NCBI GenBank assembly: GCA_946185305.1
Contig: CAMHJE010000002.1
Coordinates: 1 to 64,000, forward strand
Length of the DNA stretch: 64,000 nucleotides
Source: UBA3792 sp946185305
Lineage (GTDB): Bacteria > Bacillota > Clostridia > Christensenellales > CAG-138
Direction: 5' to 3'
Shown here piece by piece: positions 48,739-59,200 of this stretch. The number at the start of each line of letters is the position of its first letter. Within the stretch, counting starts at the first letter, position 1. The notes beneath the pieces were generated by a model, which was not told the origin of the DNA, did no database searches, and saw nothing but the letters and a program-made list of their open reading frames with translations. The translations under genes and the position numbers were made by a program.

Positions 48739-50213
48739 GCTTCGGTTTTGGGCTTTCTCTTTCTCGGTGCGCGGACGGTCAGACCCAGCATTTCCTTATA
48801 CAGCGCGAGGTACTTTTTGGCGGAGGCCTTCCAGCTGAAATCCTCCTTCATCGCGCGGTGCACAAGGCGGCTCCACATCTCGGGATCGTTGCGCCAATAG
48901 GTAACGGCGTCCTCGATCTGCTTGAGCATTTCATGCGCGTTGTAGTTGCGGAAGCCGAAGCCCGTGCCCTCGTCGGTATACTTGTTGTACGGAATGACGG
49001 AGTCCTTGAGTCCTCCGGTTTCGCGCACGATCGGGATCGTGCCGTAGCGCATGGCGATCATCTGACTGAGGCCGCACGGCTCGAACTGGCTCGGCATCAA
49101 ATACATATCCGACGCGGCATAGACCTTGCGGGCGAGCTGCTCGTCGAGCACGCTGCACAGCACGACCTCCCCGGGGAAGCGGCGCTGCGCGTCGCGCAGC
49201 ATGTCGGTATACTTCTGATCGCCAAGGCCCAAGACGACCAGCTGCACGTCCAGCGACAGAATCTCCGGCAGCACGCGGGCGATCAGGTCGAGGCCCTTCT
49301 GATCGGTCAGGCGCGACACAATCGAGAGCATCGGAACGTCGCGCTCGGGCAGGCCGAGGTCCTTTTGCAGCTTGGCTTTTAAGGACTTTTTCACCTGCGG
49401 GTTGCGTACCGAATAATGCTCGGACAGCGCCGGATCGGTATGCGGGTCATACGAGCCGGTGTCGATGCCGTTCAGAATACCGGACAGCGAGTATTTACGG
49501 GAGCGCAGCAGGCCGTCGAGCCGTTCGCCGTAATAATCGGTGCAGATCTCCTCGGCATAGGTGGGGCTGACGGTCGTGACGCGGTCGGCGTAGACGATGC
49601 CGCCCTTCATGAACGACAGCAGGCCGTAAAACTCCAGCGCATCGGAGGTGAAATAGCGGCCGTCGATGTGCAGCACATCCGCAATGCGGTTCCAGCAATA
49701 GAGGCCCTGGAACCGGAGGTTATGGATCGTATAGACGGTCTTGATTTTGGCATACTCGGGGTCGAGCGCGTACTGCGTTTTCAGAAGCGCGGGGATCAGG
49801 CCGGTCTGCCAGTCGTTGCAATGGATCACGTCGGGGAAGAAGTCCACCTTGGGCAGAGAATCCAATACCGCGCGGCAGAAGAATGCATAGCGGAAGCCCT
49901 CCTGCTCGTCGCCGGTGTACACGCCGTCGTGACCGAACATGGCAAGGTTGTCGATGAAATAAAAGCGGACGCCCTCGTATTCGATCGTATCAATGCCGCA
50001 AAACACGCTCCCGTTGCCGAACGGCAGCTGATAGTGCGCGATATGCTCCATGTTGGCAATATAGCTCCAATCAATGACGCGGTACTTCGGGATCATCACG
50101 CGAACGTCGCAGCCTTGCTTGAGCAGTTCCTTGGGCAGCGAGCCGACAACGTCGGCCAGTCCCCCGGTTTTCACGAACGGGACACATTCGCTGGCGCAAA
50201 TCAATACCTTCAT
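48735..50213 (-). CDS. glgA: Glycogen synthase
   Basis: Transfers glucose from ADP-glucose to the growing alpha-1,4-glucan. The 492 residues start with the GT5 signature VKTGGLADVVGSLP (ADP-glucose binding KTGGL) and contain HNLRFQG, VSRLTDQKGLDL, and the GT-B C-terminal MPSQFEPCGLSQMIAMRYGTIP. Start after AAAGGAG. It is the fourth gene of the glycogen operon, after a 103-base gap holding a hairpin. Confidence 0.97.
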   Translation of the reverse strand: MKVLICASECVPFVKTGGLADVVGSLPKELLKQGCDVRVMIPKYRVIDWSYIANMEHIAHYQLPFGNGSVFCGIDTIEYEGVRFYFIDNLAMFGHDGVYTGDEQEGFRYAFFCRAVLDSLPKVDFFPDVIHCNDWQTGLIPALLKTQYALDPEYAKIKTVYTIHNLRFQGLYCWNRIADVLHIDGRYFTSDALEFYGLLSFMKGGIVYADRVTTVSPTYAEEICTDYYGERLDGLLRSRKYSLSGILNGIDTGSYDPHTDPALSEHYSVRNPQVKKSLKAKLQKDLGLPERDVPMLSIVSRLTDQKGLDLIARVLPEILSLDVQLVVLGLGDQKYTDMLRDAQRRFPGEVVLCSVLDEQLARKVYAASDMYLMPSQFEPCGLSQMIAMRYGTIPIVRETGGLKDSVIPYNKYTDEGTGFGFRNYNAHEMLKQIEDAVTYWRNDPEMWSRLVHRAMKEDFSWKASAKKYLALYKEMLGLTVRAPRKRKPKTEA

Positions 50214-50259
50214 GGCAGGTTCTCCTTTGTTTCGATATTCGGAAAAGATTCCGTTTCAG

Positions 50260-50294
50260 CCGTGCGGCGCCGCTTCGCTTCGGACGCCGCACGG
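50260..50294. other. Strong hairpin in the glgD-glgA gap
   Basis: CCGTGCGGCG (50260-50269) faces CGCCGCACGG (50285-50294) without a T-run, so it is more likely an mRNA processing or stability element than a terminator. Confidence 0.5.
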
Positions 50295-50316
50295 GTTGGG
50301 GTCATGCAATTTACGG

Positions 50317-51441
50317 TTAGACGGTCTGGCCTTTTTTCAGCACGATCGGGAAGTTCTCATAGCCGATCAGCGAGCGGCCCGGACGGATCACGCAGTTCTT
50401 GTCGAGGATAACATGGTCGAGAACCGCGCCCGCGCCGACGGAGGTGCCCTGCAGCAGGATCGAGTTGGTGACCTTCGCGCCCTCGGCGACGGTGACGCCG
50501 CGGAACAGGATGGAATCGGTCACGGTGCCGTCGATGCTGCAGCCATCGGCCAGCATCGAGTTAGAGACATCGGCATTCGGGCCGTACTTTGCGGAGATCT
50601 GATCCTTGACCTTGGTGACGATCGGATGATCGTGGTTATACAGGTCGCGGGCATAGTTGACGTTCAGCATGTCCATGCTGCACTTATAGTACGTGTTGAT
50701 GGAATCGAGACGCGCCACATAGCCGTCATAGCGCCAGCCGTAGATCTTCAGCGTGCCGCACAGGCGCTGGAGAATGTCGCGGGTGAAGTCGGAATCGCCG
50801 CGGGCATAGGCTTCCTCGATCAGGTACTCGAACAGCTTCTTTTCCATGATCATCGCGTCGCAGGAGCGGGCGTTCGTGCGCGGACGGTAGGGATTCCACT
50901 CCATCTCCGTCACTCTGCCGTCCTCCCGCATGATGAGCCGCAGATCGCGGTTCTGATCCTCGGCGGAGAAATGCGGGTCGTTGTTGTACATGATCGTGAT
51001 ATCCGCGCTGGTATCGACATGCTTCTGCAGCATGGCCTCAAACGTGGTGTTGTAGATGATGTGGCTGCCGGTGAACAGCACGTACTTTTGTGTGCTGCGG
51101 CGCACATACGTCATGACGGAATGGATCGCATCGATATCGCCGCGGAACACGCCGGGGTTGTCCTTCGTCATAAACGGCGGGAGAATGAACATACCGTCAT
51201 GCTTGCGGTCGAGATCCCATTCCTTGCCGGAACCGATGTGGTCCATCAGGGAGTGGTAGTTCTTCTGCATGATGACGCCGACGTTGTCGATGCCGGAATT
51301 GACGATGTTCGACAGGACGAAGTCGATCACGCGATAGCGGCCGCCGAACGGCACCGCCGCGACGGAACGGGACAGGGTCAGCTCCCTAAGAAGGGGGTTG
51401 GTGTCGCCGGTATAAATCAGAGCAAAGGTATCGTGAATCAT
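50317..51441 (-). CDS. glgD: Glucose-1-phosphate adenylyltransferase subunit GlgD
   Basis: Regulatory/partner subunit of ADP-glucose pyrophosphorylase typical of Bacillota. The 374 residues keep the fold (LSRSVAAVPFGGRYRVIDFVLSNIVNSG) and a C-terminal left-handed helix, but the N-terminal GGxGxRL loop of the catalytic subunit is replaced by YTGDTNPLLREL, as in GlgD. It starts four bases after the glgC stop and follows AAGGAGG. Confidence 0.96.
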   Translation of the reverse strand: MIHDTFALIYTGDTNPLLRELTLSRSVAAVPFGGRYRVIDFVLSNIVNSGIDNVGVIMQKNYHSLMDHIGSGKEWDLDRKHDGMFILPPFMTKDNPGVFRGDIDAIHSVMTYVRRSTQKYVLFTGSHIIYNTTFEAMLQKHVDTSADITIMYNNDPHFSAEDQNRDLRLIMREDGRVTEMEWNPYRPRTNARSCDAMIMEKKLFEYLIEEAYARGDSDFTRDILQRLCGTLKIYGWRYDGYVARLDSINTYYKCSMDMLNVNYARDLYNHDHPIVTKVKDQISAKYGPNADVSNSMLADGCSIDGTVTDSILFRGVTVAEGAKVTNSILLQGTSVGAGAVLDHVILDKNCVIRPGRSLIGYENFPIVLKKGQTV

Positions 51442-51444
51442 ACG

Positions 51445-52674
51445 TTAAGCCTCCTTGGTGTAGAGATGGAGCGTGTCCGCGTTGACAACCGCGCCGCGCG
51501 GAATGTAGGTGCCGGCGGGAATCGTAACGTCGTTGCCGACCAGCGTGATATCGTCGGTCAGCTTGTTATCGACGGTTTCGCCGTCCCGGAGATCGCCGCC
51601 GATGGTGCAGCCGTCGCCGATCACGACGTTCTCGCCGATGATTGCCTTATGCACCTTGCCGTTCTTGCCGATGAACGCGTTCGGGAATACGACGGAATCG
51701 ACGATCTCGGTGTTGATGTCCTCATGCGTGCCCGCAAACAGCACGGAATGCTTGACGACGCCGCGCACCACGCAGCCCTCGGTGACAAGGCTGTCGCTGA
51801 CCTTCGCGGTCTTATCCATATAGTGCGGCGGCAGGGCGAGGTTATGCGTATAGATGCGCCATGCGGGATCGTTGAGCTCGAGCACCGGCGGTTCGCCGAG
51901 CATGTCCATGTTCGCTTCCCACAGCGAGGTGATCGTTCCGACATCCTTCCAATACCCGTCGAACGGATAAGCCATCATCTTTTCGCCCGCGTTCAGCATC
52001 GCCGGGATGATGTTCTTGCCGAAGTCGTTCTCGGAGTTCGGATCCTTGTCGTCCAGTTCCATGAACTTGCGCAGGAGCTTCCAGTTGAAGATATAAATAC
52101 CCATCGAAGCGTTGCCGCTCTTCGGATTCTTCGGCTTCTCCTCGAACGAGGTGATCTGGTTCTTCTCGTCCGCGTTCATGATGCCGAAGCGGTGCGCTTC
52201 CGAAAGCGGTACACGGTAGACGGCAATCGTCGCCGCCGCGCCGTTTTCGATGTGGAAATTCAGCATCTTGTGGTAGTCCATCTTATAGATATGGTCGCCC
52301 GACAAAATCAGAACGTATTCCGCATCATACTGGTCGATGAACTCGCGGTTCTGCCAGATCGCGTTCGCGGTGCCGCTGTACCAGCGGCCGTCCTTCTCGG
52401 TCATGTACGGGGGCAGCACGAACACGCCGCCGTCGCTTCTGTCGAGGTCCCAGTGCTGACCGGTGCCGAGGTACGCATTCAGCGCCAGCGGACGGTACTG
52501 GGTGAGGACGCCGACCGTGTCAATATCGGAATTGACGCAGTTGGACAGCGGGAAGTCGATGATGCGGTACTTGCCGCCAAACGGTACGGCAGGCTTCGCC
52601 ATGTGGGAGGTCAGGATACCGAGACGGCTGCCCTGGCCGCCCGCAAGCAGCATGGCAACGATTTTTTTCTTCAT
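51445..52674 (-). CDS. glgC: Glucose-1-phosphate adenylyltransferase
   Basis: Catalytic subunit of ADP-glucose pyrophosphorylase, forming ADP-glucose from ATP and glucose-1-phosphate. The 409 residues open with the complete nucleotide loop LAGGQGSRLG, then KPAVPFGGKYRIIDFPLSNC, SGDHIYKMDY, and a C-terminal left-handed beta helix. Start ATG 52674 after AAAGGAG. With glgD it forms the heteromeric enzyme. Confidence 0.97.
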   Translation of the reverse strand: MKKKIVAMLLAGGQGSRLGILTSHMAKPAVPFGGKYRIIDFPLSNCVNSDIDTVGVLTQYRPLALNAYLGTGQHWDLDRSDGGVFVLPPYMTEKDGRWYSGTANAIWQNREFIDQYDAEYVLILSGDHIYKMDYHKMLNFHIENGAAATIAVYRVPLSEAHRFGIMNADEKNQITSFEEKPKNPKSGNASMGIYIFNWKLLRKFMELDDKDPNSENDFGKNIIPAMLNAGEKMMAYPFDGYWKDVGTITSLWEANMDMLGEPPVLELNDPAWRIYTHNLALPPHYMDKTAKVSDSLVTEGCVVRGVVKHSVLFAGTHEDINTEIVDSVVFPNAFIGKNGKVHKAIIGENVVIGDGCTIGGDLRDGETVDNKLTDDITLVGNDVTIPAGTYIPRGAVVNADTLHLYTKEA

Positions 52675-52693
52675 AACGTTCTCCTTTGTGAAA

Positions 52694-54559
52694 TTATTCC
52701 GGATCCGGGGTAAATTGCAAATAGCAGGCGCCATACGGCGGAAGCTTCAAATGGATGGCGTGGGCGAACCGATCCTGCGGCTCGTCCTCGGTATGGACCG
52801 TACCGTTATGGTACAGATCGGTGCCGCCGAAGCGCGGCTCGTCGGTCGAAAAGACCTCGGTATAGGTGCCGGCCTTCTCGCTGCCCATGCGGTAGTCGTC
52901 CCACGGGACCGGCGTGAAGTTGTAGGCGCAAAGCAGCGTATTGTCCTGATCGTCGTGCCGCACGAACGCCGTCACCGAATGCAGCGAATCGTCGACCACG
53001 ACCCAGTCGAACCCGCGCCAGTCGTCGTCCCGCCGCCACAGCGCGGGCGTTTCCCGATAGAAATGGTTCAGCTCGCGCACATACCGCTGCATCTCCGCAT
53101 GCTTCGGGTATTCCAGCAGCAGCCAGTCCAAAGAATCGTCGAACCGCCATTCGATGAACTGCCCGAGCTCCATGCCCATGAACGTGAGCTTTTTGCCCGG
53201 ATGCGCGAACTGGTACGCGTACACCAATCTGAGCTGCGCGAATTTCTGCCAGTAGTCGCCGGGCATCTTGTTCAGCATCGACAGCTTGCCGTGTACGACC
53301 TCGTCATGCGAGAACGGCAGCACATAATACTCGGAGAACGCATACATCAGCGAGAACGTCAGCTTGTCGTGATGCCATTTGCGATAGAGCGAATCCATCT
53401 GCATGTAGGACAGCGTGTCGTTCATCCAGCCCATGTTCCATTTATAGTCGAACCCGAGCGATTCGCCGCCCTTGTCGGTGACATGCGGGAACGCGGTGCT
53501 TTCCTCAGCAATCAGGATCTTGCCGCCGGGCAGCGCATGCACGGCCTCGCCGAGCTGCTGGAACAGCGCGATGGCGTCGAGGTTCTCCCGGCCGCCGAAG
53601 ATATTCGGCACCCACTCGCCGTCGTCGCGGCCGTAGTCAAGATAGAGCATACACGAAACGGCGTCCACGCGCAGACCGTCGAAGTGGAACTCCTTGAGCC
53701 AGTAGAGCGCGCTGCCGATCAAAAAGCTCTTGACCTGCGTTCTGCCGTAATCGAACAGCAGCGTTCCCCACTGCTTCATGTCCGAACGGCGGGGATCGGG
53801 ATGCTCATACAGCGGCGTGCCGTCGAAGCGGGCAAGGCCGTAGGCGTCGCGCGTGAAGTGCGCGGGGACCCAGTCCATGATCACCGCGATGCCCTTTTCA
53901 TGGGCGCGGTTGATCAGGTACTTGAGATCGTCCGGCGCGCCGTAGCGCGCGGTCGGGGCATAGTAGCCCGTGACCTGATACCCCCAGCTCGGCCCGAACG
54001 GATAGGCCATCAGCGGCATGACCTCGATATGCGTATACCCCATATCGACCGCGTAATCGATCAGCTCGTCGCCGAGCTGCCGGTATCCGAGGCCCTTTTT
54101 CCACGAGCCGAGATGCACCTCATAGATGTTCATCGGCTCCTCGTGCTGCCGGGTGCGCCCGGCAAGGTAGGCGGCGTCGGTCCACGGGTATTCGCCGTTT
54201 TCCCACACCATCGAGGCCGAGCCGTTCGGCTCGACGCGCACCGCATACGGGTCCGCCTTCTGCACGGTGACGTTGTCTGCGCCGAGGATCGAGTATTTAT
54301 AGAGCATTTCCTCTTTGGCAATGCCGATAAACGCTTCCCAGACACCCGTTTCTCCGACACGTTCCATCGGATCGGCGCACTCATTCCAACTGTTCCAGTC
54401 GCCGACGACCGAGATCCGCTGTGCATTCGGCGCCCAGACCGAGAATCGCCACATCGGATAACCGTTGTGCTCGACGCGATGGCAGCCGAGGGATGCATAC
54501 GGTGTCAGCGTCGTCCCCTCGTTGAAATAGTAAAGCTCCAGATCGCTTAAATGTGACAT
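52694..54559 (-). CDS. glgB: 1,4-alpha-glucan branching enzyme
   Basis: Introduces alpha-1,6 branches into glycogen. The 621 residues have an N-terminal CBM48 domain (FSVWAPNAQRISVVGDWNSW) and a GH13 catalytic barrel with DWVPAHF, DGLRVDAVSCMLY (nucleophile Asp), AEESTAFP (acid/base Glu) and PFSHDEVVHG (transition-state Asp). Start ATG 54559 after AGAGGAAG. It is the first gene of the glycogen operon, with a promoter about 90 bases upstream. Confidence 0.97.
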   Translation of the reverse strand: MSHLSDLELYYFNEGTTLTPYASLGCHRVEHNGYPMWRFSVWAPNAQRISVVGDWNSWNECADPMERVGETGVWEAFIGIAKEEMLYKYSILGADNVTVQKADPYAVRVEPNGSASMVWENGEYPWTDAAYLAGRTRQHEEPMNIYEVHLGSWKKGLGYRQLGDELIDYAVDMGYTHIEVMPLMAYPFGPSWGYQVTGYYAPTARYGAPDDLKYLINRAHEKGIAVIMDWVPAHFTRDAYGLARFDGTPLYEHPDPRRSDMKQWGTLLFDYGRTQVKSFLIGSALYWLKEFHFDGLRVDAVSCMLYLDYGRDDGEWVPNIFGGRENLDAIALFQQLGEAVHALPGGKILIAEESTAFPHVTDKGGESLGFDYKWNMGWMNDTLSYMQMDSLYRKWHHDKLTFSLMYAFSEYYVLPFSHDEVVHGKLSMLNKMPGDYWQKFAQLRLVYAYQFAHPGKKLTFMGMELGQFIEWRFDDSLDWLLLEYPKHAEMQRYVRELNHFYRETPALWRRDDDWRGFDWVVVDDSLHSVTAFVRHDDQDNTLLCAYNFTPVPWDDYRMGSEKAGTYTEVFSTDEPRFGGTDLYHNGTVHTEDEPQDRFAHAIHLKLPPYGACYLQFTPDPE

Positions 54560-54645
54560 GGCTTCCTCTCTTTGCGAAGATTTCTCGCCCCGCAGGGCGG
54601 ATAAGCGGAAAGGGGAATCGGGCATTCCCCTAATTTTCCATATCT

Positions 54646-54674
54646 ATCATAGCATACTTCGGGGAAAAAGGGAA
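54646..54674 (-). promoter_or_regulatory. Promoter of the glg operon
   Basis: Minus-strand TTCCCT (54669-54674) and TATGAT (54646-54651), spacing 17. Confidence 0.55.
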
Positions 54675-54725
54675 TGGTAAATTTTACTTCCGTTGTAATA
54701 TATCAGTTGCTTTTTCGCAGCAAAC

Positions 54726-54754
54726 AAAAAAGGCTCTCCGTTTTTCGGAAAGCC
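54726..54754 (-). terminator. Terminator of the pth-mfd-foldase operon
   Basis: GGCTCTCCG (54732-54740) faces CGGAAAGCC (54746-54754) with one mismatch; on the minus strand a long T-run follows. Confidence 0.85.
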
Positions 54755-54782
54755 CTTGTGTCTGTGTTTGCTTTTTTCGGCG

Positions 54783-56231
54783 TCAGTTGCCCACATACGC
54801 ATACGCGTCCGCAAACCGTTCGGCGGCGTTCAGCGCCTCCTGCTGCCACGCGTCAAGCTGCTCGTTCCATGCGGCCTCCTGCGCCTCGGCGGTTGCCGCG
54901 GCAAGGATCGCTTCCTCGATCGGGAGCCGGTCGGCAGGGCCGGCGGCGAGACGGCCGACGAGCTGCACAATGTAATAGGTTTCACCGTCGGTTACGACGC
55001 CGGAATACGCGCCCTCTTGGAGCGCGGCAAGCGTCGTCCGCACGATCTCGGCGGTCTCGGGGTCCTCGCCCGTATACCAAACGACCTGCTCGCCGGCATA
55101 GCCTTCGGCGTCCTTGGCGACGGTGTCAAAGTCCTCGCCGGACACAAGCCGCGCATACGCCGCTTCCGCCGCGGCCTTGGCCTTGCCGCCGTAGGTTTCG
55201 CCCAGCGCGTCGGTCTCGGTCTTCAAAGCGGTGTACGCCGCCAGGATCTCCGCCATGCGGGCTTCGTCGCCGCCGTTTAAGGCCAGCGCGCCGTATTCGG
55301 CTTCATAGTCCTTCAGCGCCGCTTCGTTCTCAGCCAGCTCCGCCGGGGCGTCCCCGTCGGGCGTGAACGCAAGCACCTTGGCAATCGCAAGCCCCTCCGG
55401 CACATACAGGAGCGGCGTCGTATCCGAACCGAGCAGGATGTTTTCGCGCACATCGCGGTACAATGTCGGGTCGGCGTCGAACTGCTCCTTCTGGTCGGCA
55501 TAGTTCGTTTCATACCACGCCTCGACCGTCGCTTCGTCCGCGGCGACCTCGGCGTCGCTCTTGGCGCGCAGCTTGTCCGCATACGCGCTGATCGTGCCTT
55601 CCTCTTTATAGTGATCGTAGGCGTCGGCCACATACACGTCGATATCCGCCATCGAATCGTTATAGAAGCTCTGCACGTCGAGGTTCAGATAATAGATCGC
55701 GTCGTTTTTCTGTTCCTCGGTCAGCTGTGCGATATCCGTGACCTCGCCCGCGTCGGTGTAGTAGGACGCATAGGACAGCACAAGATCGGTGTACTCGGCG
55801 TCGGCCTGGTTATGCGCGTCCGCATCCACGGCGCTCAGTTCGTCCTCGGACAGCGTGACGCCGAGCTGCTTCGCCTTCCACATCGGCAGCCGCTGCGCAA
55901 TCAGGTCCTCGATGATCATATCAAGAATTTCGTCGATCTGCTCGCGGTCGGTCGGCGCGGTCATGCCGTAATAGGTCATCATCTGGACGTAGCTTGCATA
56001 GTTGTCCTCGATCTCGCCCGCCTTGATCTCGATATCGTCGAGCCTGATCGCAACCGCGTCGCGGTCGCCCGCGGCTTCGGCGGTTTCGGCGGTTTCCGCA
56101 GACGGATCGGCCTTGGTTTCGGTCTTGGACGAATCGGTCGTCGAGGCCGTATTATTGACGAGGCAACCGACCGAACCGAGCAGCAGCAGGGCCAGCAGCA
56201 GCGCCGTAATCGTTCTGATTCTATGTTTCAT
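54783..56231 (-). CDS. Peptidyl-prolyl isomerase lipoprotein (PrsA/SurA-like foldase)
   Basis: A 482-residue secreted lipoprotein: signal peptide with lipobox GSVGC, a long SurA_N-like chaperone region (IEIKAGEIEDNYASYVQMM ... IDEILDMIIEDLI), and near the C-terminus a parvulin-like rotamase segment (LVSGEDFDTVAKD, YSGVVTDGETYYIVQLVGR). It should fold exported proteins outside the membrane. It lies 47 bases downstream of mfd on the same strand and probably shares its transcript. Start ATG 56231 is chosen because of the signal peptide. Confidence 0.82.
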   Translation of the reverse strand: MKHRIRTITALLLALLLLGSVGCLVNNTASTTDSSKTETKADPSAETAETAEAAGDRDAVAIRLDDIEIKAGEIEDNYASYVQMMTYYGMTAPTDREQIDEILDMIIEDLIAQRLPMWKAKQLGVTLSEDELSAVDADAHNQADAEYTDLVLSYASYYTDAGEVTDIAQLTEEQKNDAIYYLNLDVQSFYNDSMADIDVYVADAYDHYKEEGTISAYADKLRAKSDAEVAADEATVEAWYETNYADQKEQFDADPTLYRDVRENILLGSDTTPLLYVPEGLAIAKVLAFTPDGDAPAELAENEAALKDYEAEYGALALNGGDEARMAEILAAYTALKTETDALGETYGGKAKAAAEAAYARLVSGEDFDTVAKDAEGYAGEQVVWYTGEDPETAEIVRTTLAALQEGAYSGVVTDGETYYIVQLVGRLAAGPADRLPIEEAILAAATAEAQEAAWNEQLDAWQQEALNAAERFADAYAYVGN

Positions 56232-56278
56232 AAATGGAGATTTCCTTTCCATTCGCCCCGATGGGCGCGTTTTTCCCA

Positions 56279-59200
56279 TTATAAATCGTTTTCCCGCAGG
56301 ATACAATGCTTCAGCCTGTAAAGAAATTGTGGCAGTATTTTGACAAGCTCCGCCACATTTGCCTTTTTCCGCCGCCATACGATCTTGGCGGGCGATCCGG
56401 CCAACAGTCTTGCGTCGGCTTCCTCGGAGAGGATCGCCAAAAGCCGCATCCCGTCCGGCTTGGCGGACGCGTCGTATTGCAGCGTCACCGCGCCGTCGCG
56501 GATCGACACATCCGAAAAGCCCGCCGCGCGTGCGCCCGCGCGGATCAGCGAAAGCTGCATCAGGTTCATTACCGCGTCCGGCAGATCTCCGTAGCGGTCG
56601 TTGAACTCGTCCAGAAGGTCGGTGAAGCTGTCGTTGTCGTCGATCTTTGCAATGCGCTTGTACATCGCAAGCCGATGCAGCTCGCTCGGCAGAAACGCTT
56701 TCGGGATGTACGCGTCGATCGGCGCATCCACGCTCGTTTCGATCTCGGCGGCGCTCTGTTCGCCGCGCGCCTCGGCCACCGCCTGCCGCATCAGCTTGCA
56801 GTAGTATTCATAGCCGACGTCGGTGATATGCCCGTGCTGCTCCGCGCCGAGTAAGCTTCCCGCGCCGCGAATCTCCAGATCGCGCATCGCAAGCCGGAAG
56901 CCCGCGCCGAACTGCGTAAATTCGCGGATCGCCAGCAGCCGCTTTTGCGCGACCTCGGACACCATCTGCGACATCGGCACGGTCAGATACGCATACGCCA
57001 TGCGCGTGGAGCGCCCGACCCTGCCGCGCAGCTGATAGAGCTGCGCCAGACCGAATTTATCGGCCTCGAGTACAACGAGCGTGTTCGCGTTCGGGATGTC
57101 CACGCCGCTTTCGATGATCGTCGAGCAGATCAGAATATCGCTTTCGTGGTTCAAGAACCGCAGCATGACGGCTTCCAGCTCGGCCTCCGGCATCTGCCCG
57201 TGCGCAAACTCGATGCGCGCGTCCGGCAAAAGCTCCCGAAAATGCTTCGCGGTCGTCGGCATCGACGCGACGCGGTTGGAGATGATAAACGCCTGGCCCC
57301 CGCGTGACAATTCACGCGTTAACACACCTGCGATCATCGCGTCGTTGTATTCGAGCACGAACGTCTGCACCGGGAAACGGTTTTCCGGCGGCGTCTCCAT
57401 CGTCGAGATATCCCGGATGCCGGTCATCGACAGGTTCAGCGTGCGCGGGATCGGCGTTGCGGTCAGGGTCAGCACGTCCACGTCGCCCTTCAATGCCTTG
57501 ATCTGCTCCTTATGGTTCACGCCGAAGCGGTGCTCCTCGTCGATGATCAGAAGCCCGAGGTTTTTGAACACAACAGTCTTGGCAAGCAGCGCGTGCGTGC
57601 CCACAACGATGTCGATTTCTCCGGTGGACAGCCGCTTTTTGATTTCGGCGGCCTCCTTGGGGGACTGGAAGCGGCTGAGGCACGCGACCCGCACCGGGTA
57701 TTCGGCAAACCGCGCCGACAGCGTCGCAAAGTGCTGCTGCGCAAGGATCGTGGTCGGCACCAAAAACGCGACCTGCTTGCTGTCCTGCACGGCCTTGAAC
57801 GCGGCGCGCATCGCGACTTCCGTTTTGCCGTAGCCCACGTCGCCGCACAGCAGCCGATCCATCGGCCGCGGCGCCTCCATGTCACGCTTGACGTCGCGGA
57901 TCGCAGCTGCCTGATCCGGCGTTTCCTCATACGGGAACGCCTCCTCCATGCGCTTTTGCCACGCATTGTCCGGCGAAAACGCAAAGCCGCGGTTCTCGGT
58001 GCGCTCGGCGTACAGCCGCGCCAGGTCCACTGCTAACTTTTTCGCGCTCTCCTTGGCCTTCGATACGCGGTTCTGCCAGTCATTGCCGCCCAGCTTGGAA
58101 AGCTGCGGCGGGTGCTCCTCGTCGGAGCCGATGTATTTTTGAATCCGGTCGAGCTGATCGGTCGGGATATAGAGCCGATCCTCGCCGCGATACGCAAACA
58201 GCAGATAATCGCGCGTGCTGTTCTGCACGGTCAGCTGCTCGACGCCGAGGAACCGACCGATGCCGTGCACCTCATGCACGACAAGATCGCCCGGCACCAG
58301 ATCGGTCTCCTGCAAGGCGTTCGTCTTGCGCTTCGCCTTGGACGCGGGCCGCTTGCCGAACAGCTCATACGCCGTCAGCACGACCAAATGCAGCGCCGGG
58401 AATACAAAGCCCTGCGGCAGCGATTCGCCGAGCACCAGCACCTCGCCGCGCACCGGCGGGCGGGTCAGCGCGTCGGCCTCGGCAAACGGCAGGTCGGTTC
58501 CGGCCAAATGCTCCGCAATGCGCGTTTTGCCCTCGCCCGCATAGAGCAGCACGGCCTCGCGCTTGTCCCGCATGGCGGCAAGCTCGCTTGTGAGCTGTCC
58601 GAGGTCGGAAAGGTACTGCGGCGCCGGTTCGGTGGCAAAGCTCACGCGCGCATGGTGCGAAAGCGCCGGGCAAGTCCGAAACAGCGCGTAAAACGCCGCC
58701 GTGTGCGGGGTATCGAGCAGGGCGGCAAGCCGGTCGGCGGGACAAAGCAGATTGCCCTGCAGGCGATGGCCCTCGCCGCGCTCCAGCGTCGCCGCGACGG
58801 TCTCGGCAAAGACGAGCTCCGCCGCCTTCGCTTCGTCCAAAATCCGCTGCGGCTCGTTCAGCAGGAACACCGCCGAGCCGGGCAGATAATCGAACAGCGT
58901 CGCAGGCTCGGTGTACAGCAGCGGCACAAGCATGTCTGCGCCCTCGCACGGCTGCCGCTGTTCCCATGCCTCGCGCTGCAGATCAAAGCCGTTCGCGTTT
59001 TTCAAAAGCCGCGCCGCCCGCGCCATCGCGTCCGGGGTCTGCGGTGTCTCAAAGGCCGGGGGCAGCACCGCCCGTGCGGCCTGCTCCAGACTGCGCTGTG
59101 TCAGCGGGTCGAAGGTGCGGATCTGGTCGATCTCGTCTCCGAAAAACTCGATCCGGTACGGATACGGCGCCTGCGGTGGAAATACGTCTAAAATATCGCC

